A stretch of DNA of 64,000 nucleotides, taken from Aquabacterium olei. GTDB taxonomy: Bacteria; Pseudomonadota; Gammaproteobacteria; Burkholderiales; Burkholderiaceae_C. The notes under the pieces were generated by a model. It searched no databases and had not been told where the DNA came from. It saw only the letters and a list, made by a program, of their open reading frames with translations. Shown here one piece after another: positions 10,400 to 18,731 of this stretch (positions are counted from its first letter, which is position 1; the number at the start of each line of letters is the position of its first letter). The DNA is taken from contig NZ_CP029210.1 of NCBI RefSeq assembly GCF_003100395.1, positions 2,852,001-2,916,000 of the forward strand. The letters run 5' to 3'. The position numbers and the translations under genes were made by a program.

Positions 10400-10432
10400 C
10401 CGCCACCCGACCAGGGGAAGGCCGGGTGGCGG
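10400..10432 (-). terminator. Hairpin after the porin/phosphate-binding-like pair
   Basis: A 10-bp perfect stem (CCGCCACCCG/CGGGTGGCGG) with a 13-base loop lies 14 bases past the stop of the gene at 10446. The following minus-strand sequence CTTCTTGTG is only mildly T-rich, so termination efficiency is uncertain. Confidence 0.6.
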
Positions 10433-10445
10433 GTGTACCGGAGGG

Positions 10446-10877
10446 TCAGTCGACCGTCAGCACGACCTTGACGGAACCGTCCACAGCCGACTTCTCGATG
10501 TAGCCGATGGCGTCCGGGTTGGAGGCGACGAACTTCTTGACCTCGGCAGCGCTGCCCAGTTCCTTCGGAGGTGTGGCCTTTCCGGAGAAAGTCAAGCGCG
10601 CCCAGGTGGCCTTGACCTGAGCCGACGTCTTGCCGGCCGCCTTGCTGTAGAACTGCTCACGCACGGCGCTGGATTCGGGCAGGTCGGTGGGCACGGCGGT
10701 GCCGCCGGACGGCAGCGTGGCGCTCTTGCCCAGGAAGATGGCCGAAACCTGATCCGGCGTCATGGACGCCAGCGGGCTCTTGGGGTTGACGATGATGGCA
10801 ACTTCAGCGGCGGCGAACTGGGCGGCGCTCAGCAGACCGGCGACCAGCAGGGTCTGAAGGGTGAACTTGGTTTTCAT
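10446..10877 (-). CDS. Small periplasmic phosphate-binding-like protein
   Basis: A 143-residue secreted protein with a clear signal peptide (cut after AQFAAA) and a PstS-like fold signature: EVAIIVNPKSPLASMTPDQVSAIF near the mature N-terminus, then a C-terminal NPDAIGYIEKSAVDGSVKVV. PstS proteins are about 320-350 residues with two lobes; this covers roughly one lobe, so it is unlikely to be a full ABC transporter receptor and no pstCAB genes are near. It follows the porin gene by 18 bases, presumably co-transcribed. A role in anion capture at the porin is possible but inferred. The fold family is fairly sure, the function is not. Confidence 0.75.
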   Translation of the reverse strand: MKTKFTLQTLLVAGLLSAAQFAAAEVAIIVNPKSPLASMTPDQVSAIFLGKSATLPSGGTAVPTDLPESSAVREQFYSKAAGKTSAQVKATWARLTFSGKATPPKELGSAAEVKKFVASNPDAIGYIEKSAVDGSVKVVLTVD

Positions 10878-10895
10878 GTGATTGCTCCCTTCGGC

Positions 10896-12197
10896 TTAGA
10901 ACACAAAGTCCATCGAGACGGTGAACACATTGATGTCCTTCTTGTTGGCCAGGAAGGACTGTGCCGATGCCGTCGCCGGATCTGCCACCAGGAACAGGCC
11001 GTTGGAGTTGGCCGGCTTGCTCACGCGGTCGTACTGGGCCTTGAGGGCCACGTTGCGCAGGACATCCCAGCGGACGCCGACGCTGGTGGTGCGCTGGCTG
11101 ACCTTCTGGGTGTTGAGGATGCCTTGCACGCCACCGACCACGGCGGCGCCGAAACCGGACGCACCGGCCGGCATGGCGGCGTTCGGGTCATCCACTTTCA
11201 GTTTCGAGAAGGACACGTAGGGCAGGACAGAGCCAAAGCGGTAACCACCCAGGACATACCAGCCCGTGGTGTCAGCGATGTAGCCCTTGTTCACCTTGCG
11301 CTTGGTGAACTCGGCCGCCGCCACGACGTTGTCGCGGTCGACGGTGAAACCGATCCCACTGAACGTGGCCTTGGTGTCGTCGGTCGTGACGGCATCAATC
11401 ACCTGCTGGGCGGCAATGGCGGTTGCGCCGCCCGCAGCGAGGGCCGGGCTCACGCCATTGACCAGTTGCTGCGCCAGCGCCGACTTGGTGGTCAGCTTGC
11501 CCTGCATGTGGCCCACGCGCAGGGCGTAGCCCGACGAGAACTCGGCCAGCACGTTGAGGCCCACGGCGTGGTCGATCCGTACCTCGGTCGGCGGCACAGC
11601 TGCCCCGCTGCGGCGCAGCGCGCTGGAGAAGTCCGACTTGGCGTTACCGGCCCACAGGGTGGAGGTCAGCGTGACGCTGCCCACGTCCAACTGGTAGGCG
11701 GCGTCAGCGCCATCGAAGTAGCTCACCGGCACCTGGCCATACACGTCCAGGTTCGGGCGAACCGTGGTGTTGGCGTAACCGACATCGCGGAAGTCGGAGA
11801 CCATGAAGAACGGCGCACCCATGCGGCCGCCACGCACGCTCAGCGCCGACGTGGGCTGCCACTTGGCAAAGACCCACTCGGGGTTGGGCACGTACTCGCC
11901 ATCGGCGTCGTACTTCATCATCAGCTGGGTCGTGGCCGACAGCGTGGGGGTGAACTTGTACGAGCCCTGCAGCGCGATCTTGCTATCGGGGTTCAGGCTT
12001 GCCTTCTTGTCTGCACCGCCACCCTGTCCTGGGTAGTTGAACAGGGCATCGTTGGTCGACGAGCGCGACACGCCCAGCGTGCCGAAGCCGGAAAGACGGA
12101 ACTGGCCATCGGGCGAGGTGTAGTCGGCGTGCGCGGTGGCACAGGCCGCCAGCACGGCCAAAGTGACCGGCAGACGGACAAACCTGAATTGAGTCAT
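10896..12197 (-). CDS. Outer-membrane porin-like beta-barrel protein
   Basis: A 433-residue secreted protein with signal peptide MTQFRFVRLPVTLAVLAACATAHA, alternating hydrophobic strands throughout (for example GWYVLGGYRFGSVLPYVSFS) and a C-terminal phenylalanine (SMDFVF), the signature recognised by the BAM complex. The mature N-terminus DYTSPDGQFRLSGFGTLG is typical of large betaproteobacterial porins. It is likely a trimeric or monomeric diffusion channel; the solute is unknown, though the phosphate-binding-like protein behind it points to an anion. GAGGAG precedes the ATG. Confidence 0.82.
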   Translation of the reverse strand: MTQFRFVRLPVTLAVLAACATAHADYTSPDGQFRLSGFGTLGVSRSSTNDALFNYPGQGGGADKKASLNPDSKIALQGSYKFTPTLSATTQLMMKYDADGEYVPNPEWVFAKWQPTSALSVRGGRMGAPFFMVSDFRDVGYANTTVRPNLDVYGQVPVSYFDGADAAYQLDVGSVTLTSTLWAGNAKSDFSSALRRSGAAVPPTEVRIDHAVGLNVLAEFSSGYALRVGHMQGKLTTKSALAQQLVNGVSPALAAGGATAIAAQQVIDAVTTDDTKATFSGIGFTVDRDNVVAAAEFTKRKVNKGYIADTTGWYVLGGYRFGSVLPYVSFSKLKVDDPNAAMPAGASGFGAAVVGGVQGILNTQKVSQRTTSVGVRWDVLRNVALKAQYDRVSKPANSNGLFLVADPATASAQSFLANKKDINVFTVSMDFVF

Positions 12198-12363
12198 GAA
12201 AGCTCCTCAGTGACGAGAGGTGGGTGAAACCCAGCGGCGTGCGCCGCCCGGACAAAGGTGCCGCTTGTTTTTCTTCTGAAACAAGACGTGACCTTCGTAT
12301 CGCCACTCTGGAGCGAATCTTGATATGTGAAAGTCCGAACAGCCGTGACAAATGCCACCGTTT

Positions 12364-12377
12364 CGAACGGTCGTTCG
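12364..12377. promoter_or_regulatory. CGAACG-GT-CGTTCG inverted repeat
   Basis: A perfect 6-bp inverted repeat with a two-base centre, flanked by TTT and TTTT, lies 7 bases past the plsC stop and about 165 bases upstream of the porin start. TetR-family operators often have this form. On the plus strand it is followed by TTTTATTT, but no plus-strand gene ends here, so an operator is more likely than a terminator. The rest of 12198-12384 includes a CTTGTTT/AAACAAG stem (12264-12285) in the porin leader. Confidence 0.4.
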
Positions 12378-12384
12378 TTTTATT

Positions 12385-13179
12385 TCACTCGAACTGCCGC
12401 GTCAAAGCGGCTTCAGCCAGGCCCTGCACATGCTCTGCCAGGGCCCGCCGGTCGGCGTGCGTGGCGCGCAGCGGCGGCAGCACTTCGACGTGCACGGTGA
12501 GGCCGCGCGCGGTGGCAACCCACCAGAGCGATTGCAGCAAGGTGGTCGTGCCAACGTAGGCCGTGGAAGGGCTGACTGCGTGGTGCGGGTCGCTGTAGCG
12601 CAGCACGACCGGCTGCACCGGCACATCGGCATCGATGGCGGCCTGGAACAGATTGGGGTGAAACGGCAGCACCCCGTGACCCGTGCCGGTCGTGCCCTCC
12701 GGGAACACGGCCACGGTGTCGCCGTTCTGGAGGGCTTTGGACATCACACCGAGCACGCGCATGGCGTCACGACGCCGCTCGCGTACCAGATACAGCGTGC
12801 CCGCCGCGGTGACGAGGCGCCCGAGCAAGGGCCAGTCTCCGACCTCGGCCTTGGACACAAAGCGGGCGGGCTCGGTGGCATTGATGGCCACGATGTCGAG
12901 CCACGAAATGTGGTTGGCCACGATGAGCTTGCCACCCGGCCGCGCCGTGCCCGTGACCTTCACCGTGATGCCGAGCAGCTTCAACAGGCGGCCCGACCAG
13001 GCAATGGTGAAGGCACGTCGGCGGGCCGCGTCGTAGCCGGGCCACCACGTGTAGGCCAGGGCGAGCGCCCGCAGGACGTGGGCCACCACGCACAGCAGGC
13101 GCCATGGCGCCAGTGCCACCCCCAGCACCGTGATGCGAGGGGTCTGACTAGGCGCCAGCGGGCGAGCAGAGAGGCTCAT
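12385..13179 (-). CDS. plsC: 1-acyl-sn-glycerol-3-phosphate acyltransferase family protein
   Basis: Inner-membrane acyltransferase of the PlsC family, normally making phosphatidic acid from lysophosphatidic acid. The catalytic HX4D motif is NHISWLD (H90, D95) and the substrate-binding FPEGT lies at 159-163; a hydrophobic segment covers about residues 20-45. The start is taken as ATG 13179, one base after the pyrC' stop (TGACATG), because the longer frame upstream lies inside pyrC'. It is the last gene of the algH-ruvX-pyrR-pyrB-pyrC' operon. Some family members acylate other lysolipids, so the exact substrate is not proven. Confidence 0.88.
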   Translation of the reverse strand: MSLSARPLAPSQTPRITVLGVALAPWRLLCVVAHVLRALALAYTWWPGYDAARRRAFTIAWSGRLLKLLGITVKVTGTARPGGKLIVANHISWLDIVAINATEPARFVSKAEVGDWPLLGRLVTAAGTLYLVRERRRDAMRVLGVMSKALQNGDTVAVFPEGTTGTGHGVLPFHPNLFQAAIDADVPVQPVVLRYSDPHHAVSPSTAYVGTTTLLQSLWWVATARGLTVHVEVLPPLRATHADRRALAEHVQGLAEAALTRQFE

Positions 13180-13180
13180 G

Positions 13181-14521
13181 TCAGGCGGACGCCGCCTCGG
13201 CCTCGTGGGCCACCTGCCCGGCCACGAGGGTGAGGCGCACGCGCCCGGCCATCTGGAAACCGGTGTCCTTGAAGGCAAACGGCGTGTGCTTGCCCTGGCT
13301 GACCAGCGCTTCGGGCGTCACGGTCCAGCGTGCGGTCGGGTCGAACACCACCACGTCGGCCACCCCGCCCGCCACCAGCTGCCCTGCACTGCTGGACAGC
13401 GAGCCGATGGCGTCGCCCAGCACCTTCACGGGCCCGAGGGTGACGGCCGCGAGCGCCCGACGCAGGCGCTCGGAGTCGGGCTGGTCCTGCTCGTCGGCGC
13501 CGGCCCATTTCAGAGCCAGACTCAGCAGCAGTTCAAGGCCGGTCGCACCGGGTTCGGCTTCGCCGAAAGGCAGCGTCTTTTCGTCTTCGCTGACCGGCGT
13601 GTGGTCGGACACCAGCGCGTCCAGCGTGCCATCGGCCAGCGCGGCGCGCAGGGCGTCGCGGTCACGGCCCTGGCGCAGCGGCGGGCTCACCCGCATCGCC
13701 GGATTGAAATAGCCGATGTCCAGGTCGGTCAGCATCAGCGAATTGATGCTGACGTCGGCCGTGATGGGCAGCCCCTGGGCCTTGGCCTGGCGCACCAGTT
13801 CGACGCCGGCCGCGCTGGACAGGCGGCACAGGTGTACGCGGGCGCCCGTCGCGCGGGCCAGTTCGATGATGGTGTGCAGCGCGATGGTTTCGGCGGCCAC
13901 CGGCACGCCGGACAAGCCCAGGCGGGTGGCCACGGGGCCGCTGGCGGCCACACCCTTGCCCAGCCAGGCGTCGTTCGGGCGCAGCCACACGGTGTAGCCG
14001 AAGGTGGCGGCGTACTGCAGCGCGCGCTGCAGCACCTGGGTGTTCTGCACGGGCACCTCGGCCTGCGAGTAGCCCACGCAACCGGCTTCGTGCAGCTCGG
14101 CCATCTCGGTCAGGTTCTCGCCCTTGAGGCCACGCGTGAGCGCACCCAGCGGGAACAGGCGGCAACGGCTCAGCTTGCGCGCGCGCAGCTTGAGCATCTC
14201 GACCAGGCCAGGTTCGTCGAGTGCCGGGTCCGTATCGGGCAGGCAGACCACGCTGGTGACGCCACCGGCTGCGGCGGCGGCCAGTTCGCTCTCCAGCATG
14301 CCTTCGTGTTCGTGGCCGGGCTCACGCAGGCGGGCAGCCAGGTCGACCAGACCGGGGGCCACGATCAGCCCCGTGGCATCGATGGTGCGGTCGGGCGCGA
14401 AGTCGGCGTTGACCTGGCCGATGGCGGTGATGCGGCCCGAGGTGATGGCGAGGTCACCGACCTGGTCCAGGCCGGAAGCGGGGTCGACCAGGCGGCCGTT
14501 CTTGATCAGGATCTTGCTCAT
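13181..14521 (-). CDS. pyrX: Noncatalytic dihydroorotase homologue PyrC' (PyrX type)
   Basis: Long-type dihydroorotase fold of 446 residues encoded with aspartate transcarbamoylase. The metal site is lost: the usual DxHxHxREPG reads [10 protein letters not shown] (60-69), the later HAED position reads RPND (181-184), and the HxxH before the serine motif reads HLCR (230-233), so four histidine ligands are missing, although DH at 306-307 remains. In Pseudomonas the pyrB-linked pyrC' product is inactive and is needed to assemble the ATCase dodecamer; the same structural role is inferred here. The true dihydroorotase should be elsewhere in the genome. The ATG overlaps the pyrB stop by four bases (ATGA). 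Confidence 0.9.
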   Translation of the reverse strand: MSKILIKNGRLVDPASGLDQVGDLAITSGRITAIGQVNADFAPDRTIDATGLIVAPGLVDLAARLREPGHEHEGMLESELAAAAAGGVTSVVCLPDTDPALDEPGLVEMLKLRARKLSRCRLFPLGALTRGLKGENLTEMAELHEAGCVGYSQAEVPVQNTQVLQRALQYAATFGYTVWLRPNDAWLGKGVAASGPVATRLGLSGVPVAAETIALHTIIELARATGARVHLCRLSSAAGVELVRQAKAQGLPITADVSINSLMLTDLDIGYFNPAMRVSPPLRQGRDRDALRAALADGTLDALVSDHTPVSEDEKTLPFGEAEPGATGLELLLSLALKWAGADEQDQPDSERLRRALAAVTLGPVKVLGDAIGSLSSSAGQLVAGGVADVVVFDPTARWTVTPEALVSQGKHTPFAFKDTGFQMAGRVRLTLVAGQVAHEAEAASA

Positions 14522-15489
14522 GCTTCGTTTCCAGCCAGGATGGACATCACGGCCATGCGCACGGCGATGCCGAAGGTGACCTGGGGCAGGATCACGCTCT
14601 GTTTGCCGTCGGCCACGGCAGAGTCGATCTCGACGCCGCGGTTGATGGGGCCGGGGTGCATCACGATGGCGTCGGGCTTGGCCAGCGCCAGCTTGGCTTC
14701 GGTCAGGCCGAACTCCTTGAAGAACTCGCCGGAGCTGGGCAGCATGCCGCCGTTCATGCGCTCGTTCTGCAGGCGCAGCATGATGACGACATCAGCATCC
14801 TTGATGCCTTCTTCCATGCTGTGGCACACGCGCACGCCCATCTCGCGCAGGTCGCCAGGCACCAGCGTGCGCGGGCCGACCACACGCACCTCGGGCACGC
14901 CCAGCGTGGTCAGCGCATGGATGTTGGAGCGGGCCACGCGCGAGTGCACGATGTCGCCCACGATGGCCACGGTGAGGTTGGTGAAGTCCTTCTTGTAGTG
15001 CCGGATCGTGTACATGTCCAGCAGCGCCTGCGTGGGGTGCGCATGGCGGCCGTCGCCGGCGTTGACCACGTGCACATGGGGCGCCACGTGCTGGGCGATC
15101 AGGTAGGGCGCACCGGATTCGGCGTGGCGCACGACGAACATGTCGGCGGCCATGGCGCTCAGGTTGGCGATGGTGTCGAGCAGGCTCTCGCCCTTGGAGG
15201 CCGACGAGCGCGCAATGTCGAGGTTGATGACATCAGCGCTCAGGCGCTTGGCCGCGATCTCGAAGGTGGTGCGGGTGCGGGTGCTGTTCTCGAAGAACAG
15301 GTTGAACACGCTCTTGCCGCGCAGCAGCGGCACCTTCTTGACCTCGCGGTCGTTGACGCTCAGGAACTGCTCGGCCGTGTCCAGGATCTGGTGGATGATG
15401 GCCTTGGGCAGGCCTTCGGTCGACAGCAGGTGGATCAGCTCCCCGTTGCTGTTGAGCTGCGGGTTGCGCTGGGGTCTACGGATGGTCAT
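14518..15489 (-). CDS. pyrB: Aspartate carbamoyltransferase catalytic subunit
   Basis: Condenses carbamoyl phosphate with aspartate, the committed step of pyrimidine synthesis. The carbamoyl-phosphate site STRTRTTFE is at residues 69-77; [12 protein letters not shown] and [10 protein letters not shown] are also intact. The N-terminal extension before the core fits the class that binds PyrC'. No pyrI regulatory gene is present. The ATG overlaps the pyrR stop by one base (TGATG), so translation is coupled. A much longer open frame reaches back through pyrR and ruvX, but that part is a shadow of those genes. Confidence 0.96.
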   Translation of the reverse strand: MTIRRPQRNPQLNSNGELIHLLSTEGLPKAIIHQILDTAEQFLSVNDREVKKVPLLRGKSVFNLFFENSTRTRTTFEIAAKRLSADVINLDIARSSASKGESLLDTIANLSAMAADMFVVRHAESGAPYLIAQHVAPHVHVVNAGDGRHAHPTQALLDMYTIRHYKKDFTNLTVAIVGDIVHSRVARSNIHALTTLGVPEVRVVGPRTLVPGDLREMGVRVCHSMEEGIKDADVVIMLRLQNERMNGGMLPSSGEFFKEFGLTEAKLALAKPDAIVMHPGPINRGVEIDSAVADGKQSVILPQVTFGIAVRMAVMSILAGNEA

Positions 15490-16001
15490 CAAACCCTCTC
15501 GAAATGGAATTGGAAGCGGCCGTTGTCGTCGCGGACCAGGGCGACGCGCTCGCTGTCGGGCAGCGTGATGCGGGCGGCGGACAACGCGGGCTCGAAGGGC
15601 AGCTGGCGCCCTCCGCGGTCGACCAGCACGGCCAGCGTGACGCTGGCGGGGCGACCGAAGTCGAACAGCTCGTTGATCACGGCGCGCGTGGTGCGGCCGG
15701 TGTAGATCACGTCGTCGATCAGCAGGATGTGGCGGCCCTCGACCTCGAACGGCAGGTGCGTGGCGTCCTTGCCCAAGGCCATGCCGCGCGAGCCGAAGTC
15801 GTCGCGGTGCAGGGCCGACGAGATCACACCATGCGGCGCGGCCAGGCCCAGGTCCTTCTGCAGACGCTCGGCCAGCCAGGCGCCGCCCGACCACACGCCC
15901 ACCAGCACGGTCTCTGCCGTGACAAGGCGGCGGACGCCGGTCAGCAGGCTGGTGTACAGGGCCTCGGCGTCGAGGGTCAGGGACGAGGTGGTGGCGCTCA
16001 C
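15489..16001 (-). CDS. pyrR: PyrR-type phosphoribosyltransferase
   Basis: A 170-residue type I phosphoribosyltransferase of the PyrR group, which has uracil phosphoribosyltransferase activity and in Gram-positives binds pyr mRNA. The PRPP loop is [13 protein letters not shown] (93-105). The start is a GTG at 16001 that overlaps the ruvX stop by four bases (GTGA); no ATG is available without entering ruvX. I see no PyrR anti-antiterminator structure between genes, as the genes overlap, so regulation by attenuation within this operon is doubtful and a uracil salvage role may dominate. Confidence 0.92.
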   Translation of the reverse strand: MSATTSSLTLDAEALYTSLLTGVRRLVTAETVLVGVWSGGAWLAERLQKDLGLAAPHGVISSALHRDDFGSRGMALGKDATHLPFEVEGRHILLIDDVIYTGRTTRAVINELFDFGRPASVTLAVLVDRGGRQLPFEPALSAARITLPDSERVALVRDDNGRFQFHFERV

Positions 16002-16456
16002 GTGGGCTGCTCCGTGCTGGAAGAGAGGTCGTTGAAGAACTGCTGCAACAGGATCGCGGCCGAGGCGGCATCCAGGTCGCGCGCCCCCCCTGCGATGGCC
16101 TCGGTCGTCGAGTAACGCTCGTCGACCTCGTGCACCGGCAGGTGAAAGCGCCCGCTGAGCTGGCGACCGAACTTGCGCGCCCGCACGGTATTGTCGTGCT
16201 CGGCGCCATCGGGATGGTAGGGCACGCCAATGACGAGCGCGTGAGGCTGCCACTCGGCCACCAGCGCCGCGATCTGCTCGAAACGGGCAGCGCCCTCAGC
16301 CGCAATGGTGCGCAACGGCTGGGCCTGGCGGGTGTAGGAATTGCCCGTGGCGACGCCCACGCGCTTGAGCCCGTAGTCGAACGCGAGGAAAGTCAGGACG
16401 CTGCCCGTGGCGACGCCCATCCGGCCCTTCCCGGGCCCTGTGGCCTGACCGGTCAT
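15998..16456 (-). CDS. ruvX: Putative pre-16S rRNA nuclease / Holliday junction resolvase-like RuvX (YqgF)
   Basis: RNase H-fold nuclease of the YqgF family, essential in E. coli for 16S rRNA 5' maturation. Acidic active-site positions are visible in FDYG (D27), in the [10 protein letters not shown] strand region and in DERYST followed by DAASA near the C-terminus. The first about 20 residues, rich in Gly and Thr, extend beyond the usual start. ATGA overlap with algH upstream and GTGA overlap with pyrR downstream. algH-ruvX-pyrR-pyrB is also the order in Pseudomonas. Confidence 0.93.
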   Translation of the reverse strand: MTGQATGPGKGRMGVATGSVLTFLAFDYGLKRVGVATGNSYTRQAQPLRTIAAEGAARFEQIAALVAEWQPHALVIGVPYHPDGAEHDNTVRARKFGRQLSGRFHLPVHEVDERYSTTEAIAGGARDLDAASAAILLQQFFNDLSSSTEQPT

Positions 16457-17040
16457 GCGTGCCCGGCCTCGCCCATCAGGAAGTGACGGTCCACCCCGAG
16501 CAGCGACAGGGCGCGGTCATAGCGCGCCTCCACCGGGGTGTTGAAGATGATGTCCGGGTCGGCGGGCACGGTGAGCCAGCCGTTGCGGGAGATCTCGTCT
16601 TCCAGTTGTCCGGCGCTCCAGCCGGCGTAGCCCAGCGTGATGAAGACCTTGCGCGGCCCGGCGCCATTGGAGATGGCCTCGAGCACGTCGCGCGAGGTGG
16701 TCATCTCGAGGCCGCCGGCGATCTTCATGGTCGAGCTGTAATGCCCGCCCTCTTCGTCCAGGCTTTCGTGCAGCACGAAACCGCGTTCGGTCTGCACCGG
16801 GCCGCCGAAGTAGACCGGTGTGCCGGCCAGGTCATCGCGGTCGAGGTTGAGGTCGACCTTCTCGAACAGGTGACGCAGATCGATCTCGATCGGACGGTTG
16901 ATCACCAGGCCGAGGGCGCCCTTCTCCGTGTGCTCGCACAGGTAGACCACCGACCCGGCAAAATGCCCGTCCATCATGCCGGGCATGGCAATGAGGAACT
17001 GGTTGGACAGGTCAATCTGACGCGCGGGATCTTGAGACAT
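16453..17040 (-). CDS. algH: UPF0301/AlgH family protein
   Basis: A 195-residue protein of the YqgE/AlgH family, whose molecular function is not settled. Recognisable segments are NQFLIAMPGMMDGHFAGSVVYLCEH near the N-terminus, LGLVINRP, and GYAGWSAGQLEDEI, matching the family fold. The start ATG 17040 was chosen over a longer frame that begins upstream of a TAAAAT element (17053-17048) lying seven bases before this ATG; a leaderless transcript is likely. It is the first gene of the six-gene operon running to plsC. Confidence 0.93.
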   Translation of the reverse strand: MSQDPARQIDLSNQFLIAMPGMMDGHFAGSVVYLCEHTEKGALGLVINRPIEIDLRHLFEKVDLNLDRDDLAGTPVYFGGPVQTERGFVLHESLDEEGGHYSSTMKIAGGLEMTTSRDVLEAISNGAGPRKVFITLGYAGWSAGQLEDEISRNGWLTVPADPDIIFNTPVEARYDRALSLLGVDRHFLMGEAGHA

Positions 17041-17047
17041 GCCTGCG

Positions 17048-17053
17048 ATTTTA
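17048..17053 (-). promoter_or_regulatory. Candidate -10 of the algH-ruvX-pyr-plsC operon
   Basis: CTAAAATCG on the minus strand ends seven bases before the algH ATG, placing the predicted RNA start at or within a base or two of the start codon. No good -35 is seen at 17 bases. The remaining part of the 104-base algH-phrB gap shows no other clear signal. Confidence 0.5.
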
Positions 17054-17144
17054 GTCGTCCCGAGGTCACGGTGCCCCATCGTCCATGAAATGGGCCTGCC
17101 GGCGTGTCACAGTGCTGCATCCGTCATGCCGCCCTCGCCGTCTC

Positions 17145-18704
17145 ATGAGTGAACACCTGGAGTCCGCCCTCGTCTGGTTCCGCCGCGATCTGCGCAGCCA
17201 CGATCACGCCGCACTGTTTCATGCCCTGAAAGCCGCGCGCAAGGTGTGGTGTGTCTTTGTCTTCGATGACACCATCCTTGCCCCGCTGCCCCGGGCGGAT
17301 CGGCGAGTCGCCTTCATCCGCGAGAGCCTGGTGGAACTGGATGCCGCACTGGCCGAGCTCGCCGCGCCTGCACTGCCTGCCCATGCGGCCACCAGCGGCC
17401 AGCACGCCGGCCTGATCGTGCGACACGGGAACCCGGTGCAGCTCATTCCCGCGCTGGCGGCCCAGCTGGGCGTGCAGGCGGTGTACGCCAACCACGATGA
17501 CGAGCCCGACGCGCAGGCCCGCGACGCCCGCGTGCGCGGCAAGCTCAGCGACCTGGGCGTGGCGCTCTACACCTCGAAGGACCACGTGGTCTTCGAGCGC
17601 AACGAGGTGCTGACGGGCAACGATTCACCCTACGGCGTCTTCACCCCGTACAAGAACGCGTGGCTGAAGAAGCTCGACCCGTTCTACGTCAAGCCCTACC
17701 CCATCGCCCCCCATGCCGGGCGACTGGCGCCCATCCCACCGGCGGTGTGCCCCATCGGCGCGCCGCGGGTGCCCACCCTGGGCGAGATCGGCTTCGAAGA
17801 CCCGGGCGAACTCAAGGTGCCGCCCGGCATGCGCGGCGCCCAGGCCCTGCTCGACGATTTCCTGAGCCGCATCGACCGCTATGACGAGACGCGCGACTTC
17901 CCCGGCATCAAGGGCCCCAGTTATCTGTCGACCCACCTGCGCTTCGGCACCGTGTCGGTCCGGCAGCTGGCGGGGCTGGCCTGGGAGCGCATGCAGGCCG
18001 GCTCGGCCGGTGCACAGACGTGGCTGGCCGAGCTCATCTGGCGCGATTTCTATCACCAGATCCTGCACCACCACCCACACGTGGTCGGCCATGCCTACAA
18101 GCGCGAGTACGACCGCATCAAGTGGGCCCATGGCGCCAAGGCCGAGGCCCACTTTCAGGCCTGGTGCGGCGGCCGCACGGGCTACCCGCTGGTGGACGCC
18201 GCCATGCGCCAGCTCAACCAGACGGGCTACATGCACAACCGCCTGCGCATGGTGACGGCCAGCTTCCTGATCAAGGATCTGGGCATCGACTGGCGGCGCG
18301 GCGAAGCCTACTTCGCCGAGAAACTGCTGGATTTCGATCTGGCGGCCAACAACGGCGGCTGGCAGTGGGCAGCGTCGACCGGCTGCGACGCCCAGCCCTA
18401 TTTCCGCATCTTCAACCCCATCAGCCAGAGCGAGAAGTTCGATCCGCAGGGCCGCTTCATCCGCCGCTACGTGCCCGAGCTGGCCGCCCTCCCGGATGCG
18501 GCCTTGCACGCCCCGTGGCTGGCGCGCCCGGCCGATCTGGCTGCCGCCCAGGACGTGGTGCTGGGCCGCGACTACCCCGAACCCATCGTGCAGCACGACG
18601 AAGCCCGCGCCGAGACGCTGGCACGTTACGCGGTGGTGAAGGAAGGGGCGGAACCCGGGCGCGCCGGCGCTCGCAAGACCCCAGCGCGCAAACGCGCGAA
18701 ATGA
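17145..18704 (+). CDS. phrB: Deoxyribodipyrimidine photolyase
   Basis: Light-driven repair of cyclobutane pyrimidine dimers. The 519-residue protein has the antenna-binding alpha/beta domain (ALVWFRRDLRSHDH at the start) and the FAD-binding helical domain with SYLSTHLRFGTVS, MHNRLRMVTASFLIKDL and DLAANNGGWQWAASTGCDAQ, which include the conserved flavin and DNA contacts of class I CPD photolyases. The tail from about residue 500 is basic (ARKTPARKRAK). ATG 17145 gives the usual N-terminus; the upstream in-frame ATG at 17085 adds residues unlike the family. It is convergent with the cyclase gene 27 bases away, with a CCCGGC/GCCGGG hairpin between. Confidence 0.95.
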   Translation: MSEHLESALVWFRRDLRSHDHAALFHALKAARKVWCVFVFDDTILAPLPRADRRVAFIRESLVELDAALAELAAPALPAHAATSGQHAGLIVRHGNPVQLIPALAAQLGVQAVYANHDDEPDAQARDARVRGKLSDLGVALYTSKDHVVFERNEVLTGNDSPYGVFTPYKNAWLKKLDPFYVKPYPIAPHAGRLAPIPPAVCPIGAPRVPTLGEIGFEDPGELKVPPGMRGAQALLDDFLSRIDRYDETRDFPGIKGPSYLSTHLRFGTVSVRQLAGLAWERMQAGSAGAQTWLAELIWRDFYHQILHHHPHVVGHAYKREYDRIKWAHGAKAEAHFQAWCGGRTGYPLVDAAMRQLNQTGYMHNRLRMVTASFLIKDLGIDWRRGEAYFAEKLLDFDLAANNGGWQWAASTGCDAQPYFRIFNPISQSEKFDPQGRFIRRYVPELAALPDAALHAPWLARPADLAAAQDVVLGRDYPEPIVQHDEARAETLARYAVVKEGAEPGRAGARKTPARKRAK

Positions 18705-18731
18705 GCCCGGCACGCGGGGCGCCGGGGCCGG

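Noticed and set aside
15489..16001. PyrR-responsive RNA attenuator in the pyr genes
   Set aside because: The genes overlap at each junction, so there is no room for the usual leader and terminator pair, and none is seen upstream of algH.
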